33,744 nt of DNA from Amphimedon queenslandica (taxonomy: Eukaryota; Porifera; Demospongiae; Haplosclerida; Niphatidae): assembly GCF_000090795.2 (NCBI RefSeq), contig NW_003546397.1:138673-172416 (forward strand), given 5' to 3'. The notes under the pieces are model-generated. The model worked only from the letters and a program-made list of their open reading frames with translations. It did not search any database and was not told where the DNA came from. Of the stretch, positions 33,488 to 33,744 are shown in pieces (the first letter of the stretch is position 1; each line of letters starts with the position of its first letter). The position numbers were made by a program, and so were the translations under genes.

Positions 33488-33691
33488 ATGTTTACATGTG
33501 TGATGGAGGCTGAATCAAGTTCTGGTGAAAGCAGCTATCATGAAAGCAATACTGATGAAAGACCAGATGAAATCCTACCTTACATATATGAACCAGAAGA
33601 TAGTGGCACTGAGATCAGTGATCAAAGTTCAGAGGAGGACACAGATGACCCAGAAGATCCAGAGGGAAGATTAGTTAATACTAGTTGGTGA
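33488..33691 (+). CDS. N-terminal exon of an acidic protein, possibly P2X7-like zinc-domain family
   Basis: The ORF has an ATG at 33488 and a likelier start at 33503 (MEAESSSGESSYHESN). It is very acidic and serine-rich, with LPYIYEPE in the middle and GRLVNTSW at the end, and meets TGA at 33689-33691. In animal proteins with a P2X7-type intracellular domain, an acidic start with PYxxEP is followed by RxxNTxWCxCGxC. Here the frame stops exactly after NTSW. The stop overlaps a GTGAAA donor at 33688, so splicing could replace it with the next exon. I cannot see that exon because the window ends at 33744. If unspliced, it is a 62-67 residue acidic peptide. The family call rests on a short motif. 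Confidence 0.4.
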   Translation: MFTCVMEAESSSGESSYHESNTDERPDEILPYIYEPEDSGTEISDQSSEEDTDDPEDPEGRLVNTSW

Positions 33692-33744
33692 AAAAATCAT
33701 TAATAGTACTATAGTCCCATCCAGTGGCGGATCTGGGCCTGGGC

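Overview
The window is eukaryotic: AT-rich, with no bacterial gene packing, and many genes interrupted by very short GT-AG introns (about 37-90 bp) whose removal keeps the reading frame. The mix of families (a Helitron carrying an OTU domain, an RLE-type non-LTR retrotransposon, Ty3/gypsy, a Plavaka-like DNA transposon with a C2H2 finger, and piggyBac, THAP and integrase-like DDE elements) suggests a non-bilaterian marine animal. A demosponge is my best guess. All family names come from motif recognition by eye; no search was run.

Layout. 0.4-1.0 kb: a decayed coding remnant I cannot name. 2.2-3.5 kb: Ty3/gypsy gag-protease, ending at a 0.7 kb element built from two inverted AT-rich arms (3.47-4.19 kb). 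4.6-4.9 kb: a small proline-rich ORF. 5.3-6.8 kb: a divergent tandem duplication followed by a 62-bp tandem repeat. 7.35-17.3 kb: one large Helitron on the minus strand, read from high to low coordinates as N-terminal region, DUF6570-like segment, HUH Rep, Pif1-type helicase, repeat linker, OTU protease. It is split by a 3.28 kb plus-strand non-LTR retrotransposon (13.62-16.90 kb) flanked by a 9-bp target duplication; removing the insert restores the Helitron frame at that point. 18.5-19.7 kb: a gypsy RT-RNase H fragment. 19.8-20.3 kb: a spliced THAP-domain remnant (minus). 21.2-21.5 kb: a MITE with perfect 32-bp terminal inverted repeats. 23.36-27.03 kb: a multi-exon Plavaka-like transposase gene (plus). 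28.9-29.2 kb: a piggyBac-like C-terminus (minus). 30.1-32.15 kb: an integrase-like DDE transposase (plus) with a MITE in its last intron. 32.8-33.2 kb: a HECT-type E3 C-lobe (minus). 33.5 kb to the end: the start of a possible host gene (plus) that may belong to the P2X7-like zinc-domain family.

Nothing here looks like a working operon or defence system. The window is a nested transposon graveyard. Nearly every element carries stops or frameshifts, and the Helitron has also lost key residues of its Rep and helicase active sites. The parts least explained by known families are the tandem-duplicated unit at 5.3-6.7 kb with conserved splice-like sites, the two-arm inverted element at 3.5-4.2 kb, and the small proline-rich ORF. 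The HECT and P2X7-like pieces at the right end are the best candidates for non-transposon genes.
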